Positions 10,355 through 21,662 of a stretch of 52,345 nucleotides of DNA are shown in pieces. The position numbers and the translations under genes are program-made. The DNA lies in assembly GCA_900155495.1 (NCBI GenBank), contig FTLJ01000296.1, positions 1 to 52,345 on the forward strand, read 5' to 3'. The notes beneath the pieces are model-generated. The model saw nothing but the letters and a program-made list of their open reading frames with translations, was not told the origin of the DNA and ran no database searches. Origin of the DNA: Porogramme epimiltina (lineage: Eukaryota; Basidiomycota; Agaricomycetes; Polyporales; Polyporaceae). The stretch's first letter is position 1. Every line of letters begins with the position of its first letter.

Positions 10355-11919
10355 ATGATGGAAAATCGCTCTGTGCGTGGACTGCTGACAGCCCTCAATG
10401 CAAGTAAACGATTCCAATTCAAGGTAAGCTCATCCTCGAACGCTCAAATGGACTCCAACACTGTCTAGCCGCTCATCATGTACCATTATACTAATAGAGG
10501 CCTGAATATGTTGTTGATCATCTTGTGGTTGGGGGAGGTAAGGCGCACTCCATTGTTCTCACTGCACCGTGTTTACATGCTCACATTCGTGCTCCGTGTA
10601 GGTGTCGTTGGACTGGCCATTGCGCAACGATTAGGCCATATATTCCCCAAGAAATCTACTTACTTAGTAGAGAGGCATACTATTGCTGGTGAAGAAACGA
10701 GGTATGACCATTCTCCGAATGTTACCATTGCACTTGCCAACACCAATGTACAGTTCGCGCAATTCCGAAGTGATCCATGCAGGCGAGCATGCTGCTGGCT
10801 GTATAGAATGCTGCCGCTGACCTTTGAGCCATAGGACTATACTATCCGCCGGAGTCTCTGAAAACAAGGCTTTGTCTCCGTGGGAGAAGCTTGTTGTACG
10901 ACCGTTGTCGCACCCATGGCATTCCCTACAAAAAGGTCGGAAAGCTTGTGGTTGCGCGTGCCGAACAGGAAGCCTATATCCATTCATTGCACGCGAAGGC
11001 AGAGAAGCTGTCCTGGTCCCCACTCTCTCAAGCATTCAATTTCCCGACACCTACGCTACATACAACACTGATTAGTGGCGACGAAGCACGCGAGGTTGAA
11101 CCCAACCTTCATCAAGATATCACAGCCGCCCTATGGAGTCCTGAGACGGGTATCATCGACTCGCATGCACTCATGGAGAGCCTCGAGAAAGATATCGCCG
11201 ACAACGAGAATAGCGAACTCGTCTACTCTACGAAGGTTGTCCGTATCGACCGCAACACTGACGGTCCCGGATGGGTTGTGCAACTAGTCACCGGCGGGTC
11301 AAACGACGGAGATGCATTGGTAGCACGGACGGTGATCAACTGCGCTGGACTTGCGGCTCCCCTCATCCTCAATGCCATCCTCCCTGAAGAACAGAGATTG
11401 CCAATGTTCTTTGCGCGGGGGTCCTACGCGTCGTATCGAGGACCGGGAGTGGAACATGTGTCCCACCTCATATACCCATGTCCTGCTGTTGGCAAAGATA
11501 GCCATGCCTTCCACTCACTCGGGACCCATCTGACACTCGATCTCCAAGGGAAGATTCGCTTTGGGCCTGACCTCGACTGGATCGATCCACCGGAGGGAAG
11601 CGAGGATGCTGACTTTTGGCAGAAACACCTTGTACCAGATGACTCTCGTCTAGCGTTGATGCACGACGCCGTTAGGGAGTATCTCCCCAATATCTCTGCG
11701 CAAGGACTCCAGCCCGACTATTGCGGTGTTAGGCCCAAGCTCGTGGGACCTGGGGGTGGGTTTCAAGACTTCGTTTTCCGTCAGGACAAAGCGAGTGGTC
11801 ATGGGGAGGGCGAAATGATTAGTTTGCTGGGAATTGAAAGCCCGGGTCTGACGTCGAGTCTTGCCATCGCGGAGCACGTTGTAGATGAAATGATGGGAGG
11901 TGGACAGGGGCATGAATAG
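10355..11919 (+). CDS. L2HGDH: L-2-hydroxyglutarate dehydrogenase, FAD-dependent, mitochondrial
   Basis: Oxidises L-2-hydroxyglutarate to 2-oxoglutarate in mitochondria; DAO-type FAD protein, 440 aa. Exons: 10355-10423, 10498-10537, 10602-10701, 10754-10782 and 10835-11919, all in phase. The N-terminus is basic and Ser-rich without acidic run, compatible with mitochondrial import. The FAD-binding GGGVVGLA is at residues 35-42. The family signature is TSSRNSEVIHAGLYYPPES, and CGVRPKL and the late GIESPGLTSS close the FAD domain. The fourth intron (10783-10834) starts with GC (CAG|GCGAGC); no GT alternative keeps frame. An ATG at 10358 is an equally possible start. The gene runs convergent to NDUFA12 with a 65-bp gap. 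Confidence 0.93.
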
Positions 11920-11984
11920 GCGGGGAAGATCGGATACATACACATGACCCAAAGTACCTCCACAGGAATCTATTGACCAGAATC

Positions 11985-12642
11985 TCATGCAGACGTCTGC
12001 CCACGAGCTGCGACCTTGGCCTGCCAGGCCTCGTACTTCGGGCGGGTGGTGTTGTACGAACGATATGCGCCACGGGTTCCAGTAAGGTTCTCTACCCAAG
12101 GCTGCATGTCGACAGAATGTTATTCTTGAGCAGTTGCTGCGAAGAAGACAAAAACGCACGGCCTTCCATGGGGGTGAGAGGTTCTGCATCAACGCGTCCT
12201 CAGTGGGGGCGTCCTTGCGGATGTGCTGAAGCCACGCGTGCCATTCGGGGGGAACTTGAGTAGCATTGTAGTCGTGCTGAAGTACCGCGAGGGTTCAGTC
12301 AAAGAGATATTATGATATATTCGCGGCACAAACCTGGGAGAAGTCCACCCAACGATGACGACCTAACGGCACAGCTTCAGACCAACTTATACCCCCGTGA
12401 CAAGATTTACTCACCGGGAACCTCCTCCTCCGCGTTCAAGTTCTCGAAATAGCGGTTCCCGAATCTGAACAAATGGCTTACGGTCAGTGCCACCGCAGGA
12501 GTAGGAGAATAAGCATGATACGCAACTGGTCCTTGCCCACAAAACGACCGGACTTAGCGTCACCGATGTATTGCAGCTGGCGCCACCATTCCCGAATGCC
12601 CACGCGCTGAATGGAGCGGATTGTCCGCTGAAGGGAGACCAT
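11985..12642 (-). CDS. NDUFA12: NADH:ubiquinone oxidoreductase subunit NDUFA12 (B17.2-like)
   Basis: Accessory subunit of respiratory complex I, 138 aa, close to the usual length. Exons: 12642-12527, 12464-12415, 12362-12334 (29 nt), 12276-12160 and 12089-11985, all in phase. Diagnostic stretches: IREWWRQLQYIGDAKSGRFV, then GKDQFGNRYFEN, RHRWVDFSQ, HDYNATQVPPEWHAWLQHI, SPPWKANLTGT, and YNTTRPKYEAWQAKV near the end. The start MVSLQRTIRSIQRVG is the ATG directly before the family core; a longer in-frame ATG at 12753 would add an unlike N-terminus. NDUFAF2-type assembly factors are related but shorter in the conserved C-terminal part, so NDUFA12 is preferred. Confidence 0.93.
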
Positions 12643-13050
12643 GGTTGTGTAGAGAGTGTGCCCGCACGGCGGCCAGCTTGCCCTCCGGACGCCCCGAAAG
12701 CGCGGCTTATATAATCGGGCGCCTGCAGCTCCTTCAACCGTCGAATTGGACACGACATATTTGAGCCCGGTACTGAACCAAACGCCTTCTTACACACGTA
12801 TCAGAGACTTGCGTCATTTTATTACTTTCCGCTGCTTCAACGGCTTTCCGGGTCATCACCACCATAGTCGATATACACACTCTCGGTTGCTTCCCACGGC
12901 CTCAAGTATCGGTACCGACACGACTCAGAAATCCCCTTGTGACTAAGGGAAGTGTAGGGCCGCGCAAGCCAAGTCCCTATCAGCGCAGTTCCTTGTCTAG
13001 TATAAATACATAGCAGACCCTCTCCCAGAAAGGGCCTTCCAAGCCCAACG
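12643..13050. other. Divergent promoter region NDUFA12 / proline iminopeptidase
   Basis: A 408-bp gap between divergent genes. On the plus side a TATA box lies at 13001-13008. Nothing else is recognisable. Confidence 0.55.
13001..13008 (+). promoter_or_regulatory. TATA box of the proline iminopeptidase gene
   Basis: TATAAATA ending 42 nt before the ATG at 13051. This spacing is similar to that of other TATA elements in this window. Confidence 0.65.
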
Positions 13051-14083
13051 ATGTCAACGATACCCACTCCCACTCTAACTAGCACCGTCGACTTCGATGC
13101 CAAAGCGGGCAAACCCTGTCATACCTGGTACCAAGTCTATGGAGACCTAAAGTGCGGAAAGACCCCCGTTGTTGCATTACACGGGGGTCCGGGGTCTACT
13201 CATCACTACCTCATTTCTATGGCCGACCTCTTCACCACTTATGGTATTCCCGTCGTGTTTTACGACCAGCTTGGGAACGGCGGGTCGACCAGGCTCCCAG
13301 AAATGAGCGGAGAAGCGGGCTCGTTCTGGACCGAACAACTCTTCCTCGACGAGCTCGATAACCTCCTAAACCACCTCGGCATCCAGGACGACTACGTGCT
13401 CCTTGGTCAGTCGTGGGGCGGGATGCTCGCTGCGCGCCATGCGACGCGACAGCCGAAAGGCTTGAAGCGTCTTGTGCTCTCCAACAGTCCTGCAAGCATC
13501 CCGCTGTTCGTCAAGGCTGCGATGGAGGAATTGATCTCACAATTGCCGCAAGACATCCAGGTAAGCTTTTCGCCCTTGAGGCCGTAGGCACGTACTGATA
13601 CCTGCCCATTGTGTAGGAAACTCTGGACAGGCACGAGAAAGCGGGGACGACGAGCTCCCAGGAATATTCGGACGCAATCACGGTGTTCTATAAAAAGCAC
13701 CTCTGTCGTCTCGACCCTTGGCCGCAAGCGATGGAAGAGAGCTTCGCTAGCGACCCACAGCAGACCGTGTACTATGCTATGTGAGTCTATCTCGAATAAT
13801 GTGATCACTGATTTCTGACCAGTCGTGAAGGAACGGGCCGTCCGAGTTCTATATCACGGGGGTGATCAAGGATTGGAGCATTGTTGAGGAAGCCAGCAAG
13901 ATCGAAGTGCCCACGCTTCTTCTGAACGGTGCATATGACGAGGTTCCTAGCACCGCTATTATGCCTTTCTTCAAGGCGATTCCAAAGGTCAAATGGTTCA
14001 CCTTCGCGGAGTCGAGCCACACTCCCCATTGGGAGGAGAGGGAGAAGTACATGAAGCTGGTCGCGGATTTCTTGACCCAGTAA
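13051..14083 (+). CDS. Proline iminopeptidase (alpha/beta hydrolase, peptidase family S33)
   Basis: Predicted to release N-terminal proline (or similar residues) from short peptides; 308 aa, likely cytosolic because no signal peptide is visible. Exons: 13051-13560, 13617-13780 and 13831-14083, all in phase. The oxyanion motif HGGPG is at residues 44-48, and VFYDQLGNGGS follows as in the family. The nucleophile elbow GQSWGG has Ser121. The acid is probably Asp in LLLNGAYDEVP, and the base His in ESSHTPHWEE. A TATA box lies 42 nt upstream. Related hydrolases of the S33 family can act on amides or esters, so substrate is inferred from family only. Confidence 0.9.
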
Positions 14084-14158
14084 CTGATGTACAATAAGTT
14101 GATACACGTTGCGTCGACAGGGAAATGTAATGCTGAAGTGTGTGCGCTGGCTCCAGAA

Positions 14159-15424
14159 CTAGCGTCCCTCGTTGCACTGGATTAAATCTTCGAACTTGAC
14201 CAGACTGCCACCAAATATGTCGAGGGAGCTACCACAACATTATTCTCAGACGTCAAGCAGACCCTGGATATCCTGGACAGAGCTTACCTGCCGTATGTCA
14301 GGTCTACCTTGCCTCCTGATAGTCGGTCGACCAACGCTAGGTCGGATATACTCTTCGCGCCACCGGCATAAGTTGTGGGGATAGTCACCCACTCTCCGAG
14401 CTCTGAAAGAATATGTTAGTAAGCCTTCGGGGGCAGAGGAAAGCGCATAGCGCACTCGTGACTAGCTCTTCATCAATTCCTTGACACAGGCCTTCTACGT
14501 CTGCTGCATGTACGAGGAATTCACTAGGCGAAAACAGAGACTATGAATCAACGGCGACATCTAGAGATCTGGGATATTGACCTGCAGTACTGGGACAGCA
14601 TGTCCAACGATTCTGAGGGTCATGGTCAGTATGCGCAGTCAATGAGTAGGCTGTAGCAGGGCTACCTTTGCAGACTTCCATGTCGGTGATCGTTTGCCAT
14701 TTGTTCATCGCGACTAACCACTGGCCTCCTCTCCGACGGCAACTGTAGGATCCCATGAGCGTGTGCACAGTTTAAAACGACAAGAGATTTTCCCCGTACC
14801 TGACATCAACCACTAGCCTCTCATTTCCTATGGCGGAAGAGATCGCTTGGAGTCTCTCAAGGGAGAACTGCCCTCCAGGGAACAAGTACGACGTCACAAT
14901 AACCTGGCCACCGGAAAGATGGAATATCAGTCCGACACCATAAGAACAAGCCAACAGGAAGCCCTGGCCATACTTTTCCAGCACCAGCATCGAGCCATTC
15001 GCGGGCGTTTTCAGTAGTTATACCACCACCGATTTGCAAGTGTCCTGCTCGTAGGCTGCGTCAGAGCTCCGGGGCACGCTGAAAAAAGAAAAAAAAAGAA
15101 AAGCGGACCTGGCCATGCCATTAGGGCGTCCTTTGCGGCTTGATCATTCCCGGGGCCAAGTTTGATTACATGACCGCCTTCAAGATTATGTGCCTTGTAC
15201 AACTCTGCAAAGTAGGAGGACGGTTGACTGGGTTAGAGAATAGGACGAGTATCAGTTTACGCCAGGACGAAAACATGACCTGAACGCGCGCACCTCGCGA
15301 CAAAATTAGTCTTCAAATGATCGGGCGCATCTTCGCTGAGCGTCCCGCCGACGATCTGTTTAACTTGGCCCCTGTGCAGATCAATGCATGGCCTGAAGAC
15401 CGATTTTCGACGATTCGGCGCCAT
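14159..15424 (-). CDS. HIS6: Phosphoribosylformimino-AICAR ribonucleotide isomerase (histidine biosynthesis)
   Basis: Fourth step of histidine synthesis: isomerises ProFAR to PRFAR, TIM-barrel enzyme, cytosolic. Nine exons: 15424-15294, 15227-15109, 15044-14974, 14903-14800, 14742-14666, 14612-14582, 14523-14456, 14402-14288 and 14228-14159. They sum to 786 nt, giving 261 aa, the same length as yeast His6. Diagnostic parts in order: [18 protein letters not shown] with the catalytic Asp, [112 protein letters not shown], and [15 protein letters not shown]. The exons are dispersed enough that no single open frame covers more than about a quarter of the protein. Confidence 0.95.
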
Positions 15425-15635
15425 GATGGTCGAAGCGGGCGAATGACGTCGTGGCTTAAGTTTGCAAAGAGTTCGGTCACCTGCCTAATCGGGCAATTTG
15501 GGCGCCAACTCAGAGCCCGCCACACACAATCTTTGTCCACTGGGTATTGGCCATGATGGTTAAAAGCTATATTTACATAGGGCGCATCCTGAGTAGTATA
15601 CATCACTCTACGTATCGCTGCGGGGGACCCCACAC

Positions 15636-17748
15636 TCAGTACTCGAACGAGTTCTCGACAATCTTCGTCAAGTGCTCCCGCCCGTCCTCACCCGCTACGT
15701 CTCCGATCCCAGGGGCTAGATCGAGCACCCTCCGCTGCGGGATCGTACCCTCGACGAGCGCGGGGATGTCCGCCTTGGTGTACCCCACAGCCTTGAGACC
15801 GCGCGGGACGCCCAGCCCGTCGAGGAACCGCGCGATCGCTTCGAAGAGGTGCGCGCCGATCGCGCTGTCTGGGATCGCAGTGATCGATGGGTCGGTCGTG
15901 CTCACACCATGGAAGACGGCGAGCGCCTCGCGATGGCGGTCGGGCGAGGAAGGTGCGGTGAACTGGAAGACGGCGGGAGCGGGGAGCGCGACGCTGTGAG
16001 GGGGTGTCACGTGAGTGAGTGTCTTGGAAGGTACAGGACGTACGCCGCGCCGGAGATGCGGAACTTACGTGACGCCATGTGGGATGATGGGGTGGTCGAC
16101 GTTGTAACCGGAATATTTGTATTGCGGTCCTTTCTTGTTGAGACCGGATATCTGTGATGAGATATCGTGAGAGGGGGAAGGGATCACGACAAGTGGCTGG
16201 GCGCACAGGATAGCTGATACCGTGGCAAAGGTGGACACCCGCGTTGCCAAAGCCAATACCCGCGAAGGAAGCCGCCAGCCTAAACGGGGAAAGGTGAGTC
16301 CACATGTTACCGTTCCTAGAGGTGGGGCAAAGGAACGTACATCATCTGCGACAAGGACTCGAAGTTTCCGGGGTCCTTGGCGATGCGAGGCAGATGCTTG
16401 ACGGTGGTGTGCAGAGCCCACATTGAGAAGATATCGGCAACGGGGTTACTTCCTTGGTAGGCCGGGCGGAGTATGGGGTTGGAGGGCCGCGGAGTGCGTT
16501 CATTATACCTATTTCCTATCAATCGCACGTCCAGGAGCATGAAACATGTCCACAACTTACGGAATGGCCGTGTAGCTCTCCAAGCTGTGGAACAGCACGT
16601 CAAGGCCGGCGCTGATATGCAGCTCTGCATGGAATGAAATTGTCTAAGTTATAACATGAGCGTAATTTAGTCCGGACTCTGACCTTTAGAGCATGTGCGC
16701 GTGTTGAGGGTGTCAACAACACCCAGTACAGGCTTCATTGCACGGTTAGCAATGCCAGTCTTGAAGGACATAGAAGTAATATCGAGAATAGCAGTTCCGG
16801 TGGTTTCTGAACCAGTCCCCGCAGTGGTTGGCACTGCATATGATCCTCAGTAACTGACTGTGTACTTCACTCAAGGTGACGAACCTGCGATCAGTGGCCT
16901 CAGCTTCTCTTTAATTGGCAACCCCTTCCCTACAGGCGCATTGATGAAGTCGAACAAGTCGGCGTCTTTGTATACGGTGAACCTATCGAGGATGACGTCA
17001 TCAGTGAGGATACGGAAGACCGCGCCATAAGATGCACTCACAAATTCGCGGCTTTAGCCGTGTCCATGACGCTACCCCCACCTACGCTGCAGTGCGTGCT
17101 GAGTAAAGAGCGCGTTCTACAGAGGCAGGTGGGTACTCACGCAAGGTAATGGCTGCAGTCGTGCTGCCTTGCCCAGGCAATGGCATCCCGCCAACTAGCC
17201 TCGGTAGGTTCTGCCACTACCCGATCGTACACCTCGAACGGCAAGTCTTCCTGAGCTTCGAGCGAAGAAATGGCCTGTGCGTTCCGGGGTTAGGCTATAT
17301 GGGCGAACCGCGCGTTAAGGCTATTACGTACCATCTTAGCTGCCGGGAGCTTCGCGACATTGGGGTCGGTGAAGACGGCGATCTAGGACTCACGGTAAAC
17401 GCTCCGCATCCTCACCCACGCAGGAGTGACAGACCTTGCGAGCACCCATGTTCTTGAAGTCCATGCCAACCTCCCGGGTCACCCCTTCACCAAAGCGGAG
17501 ATTGGCGGCGGCCACCTGTATCCCCCTTTCTCAACGGCTGGAGAGAGCGAGGCCGAGATGAACACGCGTACCTCGAACGCATACTCCTTCTCGACCGGGA
17601 GCGCGTCGACAGGGGTCGCATACTTCCGCATTTGCTGGAGGGCATGGTGCGCTCCACCGGTCCGACATCCGTGGCACGGGCAAGCGGTGTGCTGAGCAGC
17701 GTTAATGAGTCGCCGGATGGCGTTTCTGGAGGCAACAGCGGGCGACAT
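15636..17748 (-). CDS. Hydroxyacid-oxoacid transhydrogenase (ADHFE1 type), mitochondrial
   Basis: Iron-containing alcohol dehydrogenase family member. ADHFE1 enzymes couple 4-hydroxybutyrate oxidation to 2-oxoglutarate reduction, giving succinic semialdehyde and D-2-hydroxyglutarate. The N-terminus MSPAVASRNAIRRLINAA is a typical presequence; KYATPVDALPVEKEYAFEV follows. Later exons encode IRFGEGVT (near 17500), KVCHSC-type and VGGGSVMDTAKA-type blocks, VPTTAGTGSETT (near 16800), RPAYQGSNPVADIFSMWAL (near 16440), GIGFGNAGVHLCHGISYP with the metal-binding His (near 16240), and YSGYNVDHPIIPHG. The last exon ends IVENSFEY. Many short introns; I did not fix every junction. A TATA element sits at 17806-17812. 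Confidence 0.9.
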
Positions 17749-18906
17749 CGAGCACAGTGCGAAAGGAAAGAGGGCGGGTCGGGAAGGAGCTCCGTGTGCT
17801 GTGGCATTTATACTAGCGTGGGTTTGGCGGCGTGGCGGGAAGGGTCACGAGAACCTGGCCGACACGCTCACGGGTTCGCGAGTCCTGTGATCGCGTACTG
17901 ACGCGCATATAAGTGCACAAGACATACCAGGCGCGCGTCTCGCAAGGGTCTGAACACCCTTCACAGCAAGCAGCAGGTGAAAGAGCCCTCAAGAGGACTC
18001 AAGCGAGTCCTGCCCAATAACCGCTTATATAAGTCCAGCCCGTTTTCCGAAGAAGATGGAGGCTGTGGCAGCTGGTGTAGGGTGTGCACGTAGTAAGTAA
18101 ACCGCTCACTTGAGCCATGTGAAACATCCGTCTTACTTCGACAGCTGTGAAGAGGAGGCCGACGGCGAGACACAATTGTCTCCCCTTGTATGGCACATAG
18201 TATCTGCTTGTTGCGAGGGCGAGGAGCGTCTTCGGGAAGAGAAGACACGGAGGAGCCGGCGCATAGCGGACTTCGTGCCTCACGTAATTACTCTATTTAC
18301 AGAGCGGCCCGAAAGGGACGGGCACGGCGCGATCTATTCACACAGGCAACGCCGCTGTTACAGGTACTCTCAAGGAGGCTCTGGCCGAGCGTTTTATGTG
18401 GAGGGCGAGAGGGGATACATCAAGGACCGGACCAATGGGCAGTAACCGTTCTATACAGATCATTTCCGGCGCGGCGCAGTTGATGCGTCCCCCTGGGCGT
18501 TGGAGATGCGGTGGGGAGGGGGACGCGCGGGTGGGTGGCGGGACATGGGCTGAGAGAGAAGAGAGTTGGCAGAGAACTCGGGCGAAGAGCGGACGAGAGC
18601 GGACAAGGATGGCGAGGGGAAGAAGAAGGGGCCGGCGTAAAGCCTCGAGGCGGGCGCGGTCCTCGCGGTCGCCGCAGTCGTTCGACGAAACGGATATCGC
18701 GGAGACAGCCACGTGCCCGGGTGCCGGCCTGGGGAAGGGAGGCGCCCAGGCTCAATGTTGCTATCGAGGGTTTCAAGTCCGGGTTCTCAGCCCAGGCTCT
18801 CCCTCGTCCTTCCTCTGCAAAGCACAGTCTCCCCGGGCTTGTGCTCCCTGCTCCCGCTTCTTCTAGTCGCTCCTTTCTCCCCACCCTCCTTATCCCCTAC
18901 CACGCC
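17749..18906. other. Divergent intergenic region, transhydrogenase / aspartic protease
   Basis: An unusually long gap (about 1.2 kb) for this window. It contains the transhydrogenase TATA box, a second palindromic CTTATATAAG near 18027-18036 with no gene assigned to it, and a pyrimidine-rich leader from about 18790 to the protease ATG. Several 90-217 codon frames cover 18110-19160, but they overlap one another and show no family features. A small unrecognised gene cannot be excluded. Confidence 0.45.
17806..17812 (-). promoter_or_regulatory. TATA box of the transhydrogenase gene
   Basis: TATAAAT on the minus strand, about 58 nt upstream of the ATG at 17748. Confidence 0.6.
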
Positions 18907-21154
18907 ATGAGGCTCTTTGCCCTCTCCCTGGCCCTCCTCCTCTCCGGCTCTCTCTCCGAGGCTGTCCGGATATCGGTCACCCAACGCAAACACTCAAACC
19001 ACACCCCCCAGAAGAGGTCGCCATCCCCCCTCGCTTCCCGCCCCGTTCTTGCAGCTAGGGCCGACGACACCAACGACGGAGACGGAGATATCGACATCAG
19101 GTCCGCCCCCTTGTTCCGTCAGGTCGCGGATGTGTGTACTCAATCCCATCAGCTCCTTCCATGACCTGTTGTACATTGCCAACGTATGTGTCCATCCCTC
19201 TTATTCCTATGACCTTTCTCATCGTCCGTGAAGGTGACCATTGCAGGCACTGGTCCGTGTCACCGCCTTCGTCATCGCGGGATACAACTGAATCCCTTCT
19301 AGAATACCCATTGCAACTCGACACCGGCTCTTCTGACTTGTGGGTCAAGGGAGAGACATCACCACTGCCGAACGCCAACCAAACAGTGAGTAATCGCTTG
19401 TTATGACATGACGCCACCATGCATAACGTTGCATTCTCTAGGCGTACACCCTGAACATCACAGTAAGCGGCGCACACTTCCCTTCCTGACTGCCGCTCAC
19501 GCCTAGCATACAGTACGGCATTGGATCGACATATGGCCACATCTCATACGCTCCCGTCGAGTTTGCAGGGTATGCATTCTGACTTGAGATTATCCGCTTG
19601 CGCATTGAAGCTGAGCTGCGTCGGCTTTGCAGCATCAACGTCACGAAGCAAGCGTTCATCGACGCGTCTAAAGCAAGCAACCCCATCCTTTCGTATGGCG
19701 TTGATGGCATCGTTGGGCTTGGCTTCACTAAGCTCTCCGGCATTGACGGCGCCCTCACTAAAGCTGGTATGACCGACGGCAAGAGCCTCCTGTACAACCT
19801 GTTCGCGGACAACCCGAAAGAGCCCAACTTCATCGCGTTCTCACTACAGAGGACGTCGGAGGTCAGCGGTGACGTTGAGGGATCTTTCACCATTGGTGCG
19901 TCCCCTACATTTCGTGGGATAAGCTTGCTATTCATACTGTTTCCGTGTAGGCGAATACGAAGAGGAGTATGCTGCTGTACAGAACAGCTCCAAGATCTCC
20001 ACCTACCCAGAGAGCAACCCGACTCGGTGGACTGTCCTCCTCGATGCCCTTCTCCTGGCCAACAGCGACAACTCTCCCACGTTGACCAGCTCTGTGTCTG
20101 GTGCCCCTTCGGGCAAGGCTGTCGTTATGCTTGACAGTGGGACGTCATACACGTAAGGATTCTCAGTTGCGCAGTCCTGCACCGCGATTGACATTTACAT
20201 TGCGTAGCTATGCGCCCAAGGCGATCTGTGACACTATTTACGGCAGTGTCTCCGGCGCATCGTACAGCTCGGACTTGGGTCAGTGGATCGTTCCATGTGA
20301 CGCGGAGATTGACATCGCGCTTCAGTTTGGGTGCGTAGCTAGATACACGCTCATCCATGCCACACTGACATCGTGTGACACATAGCACTGACGTCTACCC
20401 GATTCACCCTGTGGACGTCTCACCCGTTAATGTGAATGATGACACCATGTGTGTTGGGTCCTTCGTCCCTCAAACCGTTTCTGTGGGAGCCGGCCAATTG
20501 TGAGTGCGACCTAATGGGTACTTCAACACCTCTAATATTGTTCATAGCGATTGGCTCATCGGTGACAACGTGATGCGGTCCCTCTACACCGTCTACGACT
20601 TCGGCGACTTCGATGACTCGGGTGAAATGGGTGACCCCTTCATGCAACTCCTTTCCCTTGTCGACCCCAACGAGGCTTCGAAAGAGTTCCACTCCGCTCG
20701 CGGAGGATCCGCTTCCAGCAACATCACCTACAAGGCGAAGGCTGTCTCCACCACCAACGCCTCCGGCGACTCCAGCTCGTCCTCTACGACGACCTCGAGC
20801 GACATCACGGACACCATCAACAAGCTCGCGACGTACATCCCCGCGATGCTCGCCGTCATGGCGCTGAACGCGCTCGTCATCCTCATCCTTGCCGTCGCCG
20901 CGATCATCTACATGCTCCGCCGCAGGAACAAGAACCGCTCGCGCCGCGTCAACATCGGCCGCGCGAGCCCCATGCCCCTCCAGCGCACGTCGTCGTTCGG
21001 CCCCCCGTCGGGCAGCGACCCGCTCGGCACGTACCAGCCCGTGTCCATGGCACTCACCGAGGACACGTTCGTGCCTCCCACGCCCGCCTTCTCCAAGCCC
21101 GGCTTCGAGGGCAACATCATGCGCGCCGGCGACCGGCCAAAGTCGGTCGCGTGA
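18907..21154 (+). CDS. Membrane-anchored pepsin-like aspartic protease (family A1)
   Basis: Predicted secreted, C-terminally membrane-anchored aspartic endopeptidase, 570 aa. Eleven exons: 18907-19100, 19153-19183, 19234-19252, 19303-19385, 19442-19462, 19514-19569, 19633-19895, 19951-20152, 20208-20330, 20386-20499 and 20548-21154; all in phase. The signal peptide MRLFALSLALLLSGSLSEA is followed by a dibasic-containing propeptide. Catalytic Asp88 lies in LDTGSSDLW and Asp284 in MLDSGTSYTY. After the catalytic domain comes a Ser/Thr-rich stem, then a hydrophobic helix at about residues 465-492 (YIPAMLAVMALNALVILILA), then basic RRRNKNRSRR and an 80-residue cytoplasmic tail. Exons of 19 and 21 nt are needed around the active site. 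Yapsins are GPI-anchored; here the basic tail argues for a true transmembrane anchor. Confidence 0.92.
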
Positions 21155-21662
21155 GCTGCCGCTGTTGGCCAGGATCTGTGTTCCGTCGCGGACTCGTAGG
21201 AGGCGCGTCTTATGCTCTTCATGTGTGCACGTAATCGGTATGCTCGACGTAGTCTCCCTGCCCCCCCCCCTCCCTCTTCCCGTCGCCGTGCTCTTTACCC
21301 CACTCTCTTAGTACGCCCTCCTCCACCCCCCATATTCCCGCCCGTACCATCATGTTGTGTTGCTCTGTGGATGCCGTCCGGACCCTTAGTATTATATATC
21401 TCAGTCAGTGCGGGGAGTCAGCTGTCGGCCATAGGAACGGACTCGTTTTCTCTCTCATTAGGTATTGTATCCTCGCGGCACACCCCCGCGAGGCGTCCCC
21501 GACTGTACATAGTCAAAAGTCCCTCTCTTGCATCACGTTCATTATTCTTGCGCTGCATGCTGTGTATGGCACATCCTCCCAAGACAGAAGCATCATATTA
21601 GGTGCGACCACGCGGTCAAGTAAGTACGAAGTAGGGGGAGCTACCGGACAGTGGTATACCGC
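21155..21662. other. Convergent 3' region, aspartic protease / PPR gene
   Basis: A 508-bp gap between convergent stops, presumably both 3' UTRs. It has C-rich runs (a homopolymer of nine C near 21264) and no recognisable gene. Confidence 0.55.

Noticed and set aside
11650..12192. Minus-strand open frame of 180 codons at the L2HGDH/NDUFA12 junction
   Set aside because: It combines part of an NDUFA12 exon with antisense L2HGDH sequence. The spliced NDUFA12 model explains the conserved part and stops at 11985.
18700..18815. tRNA-like B-box (GGTTTCAAGTCC) in the protease upstream region
   Set aside because: One base longer than the consensus, and no acceptor stem, anticodon arm or A-box can be folded around it.
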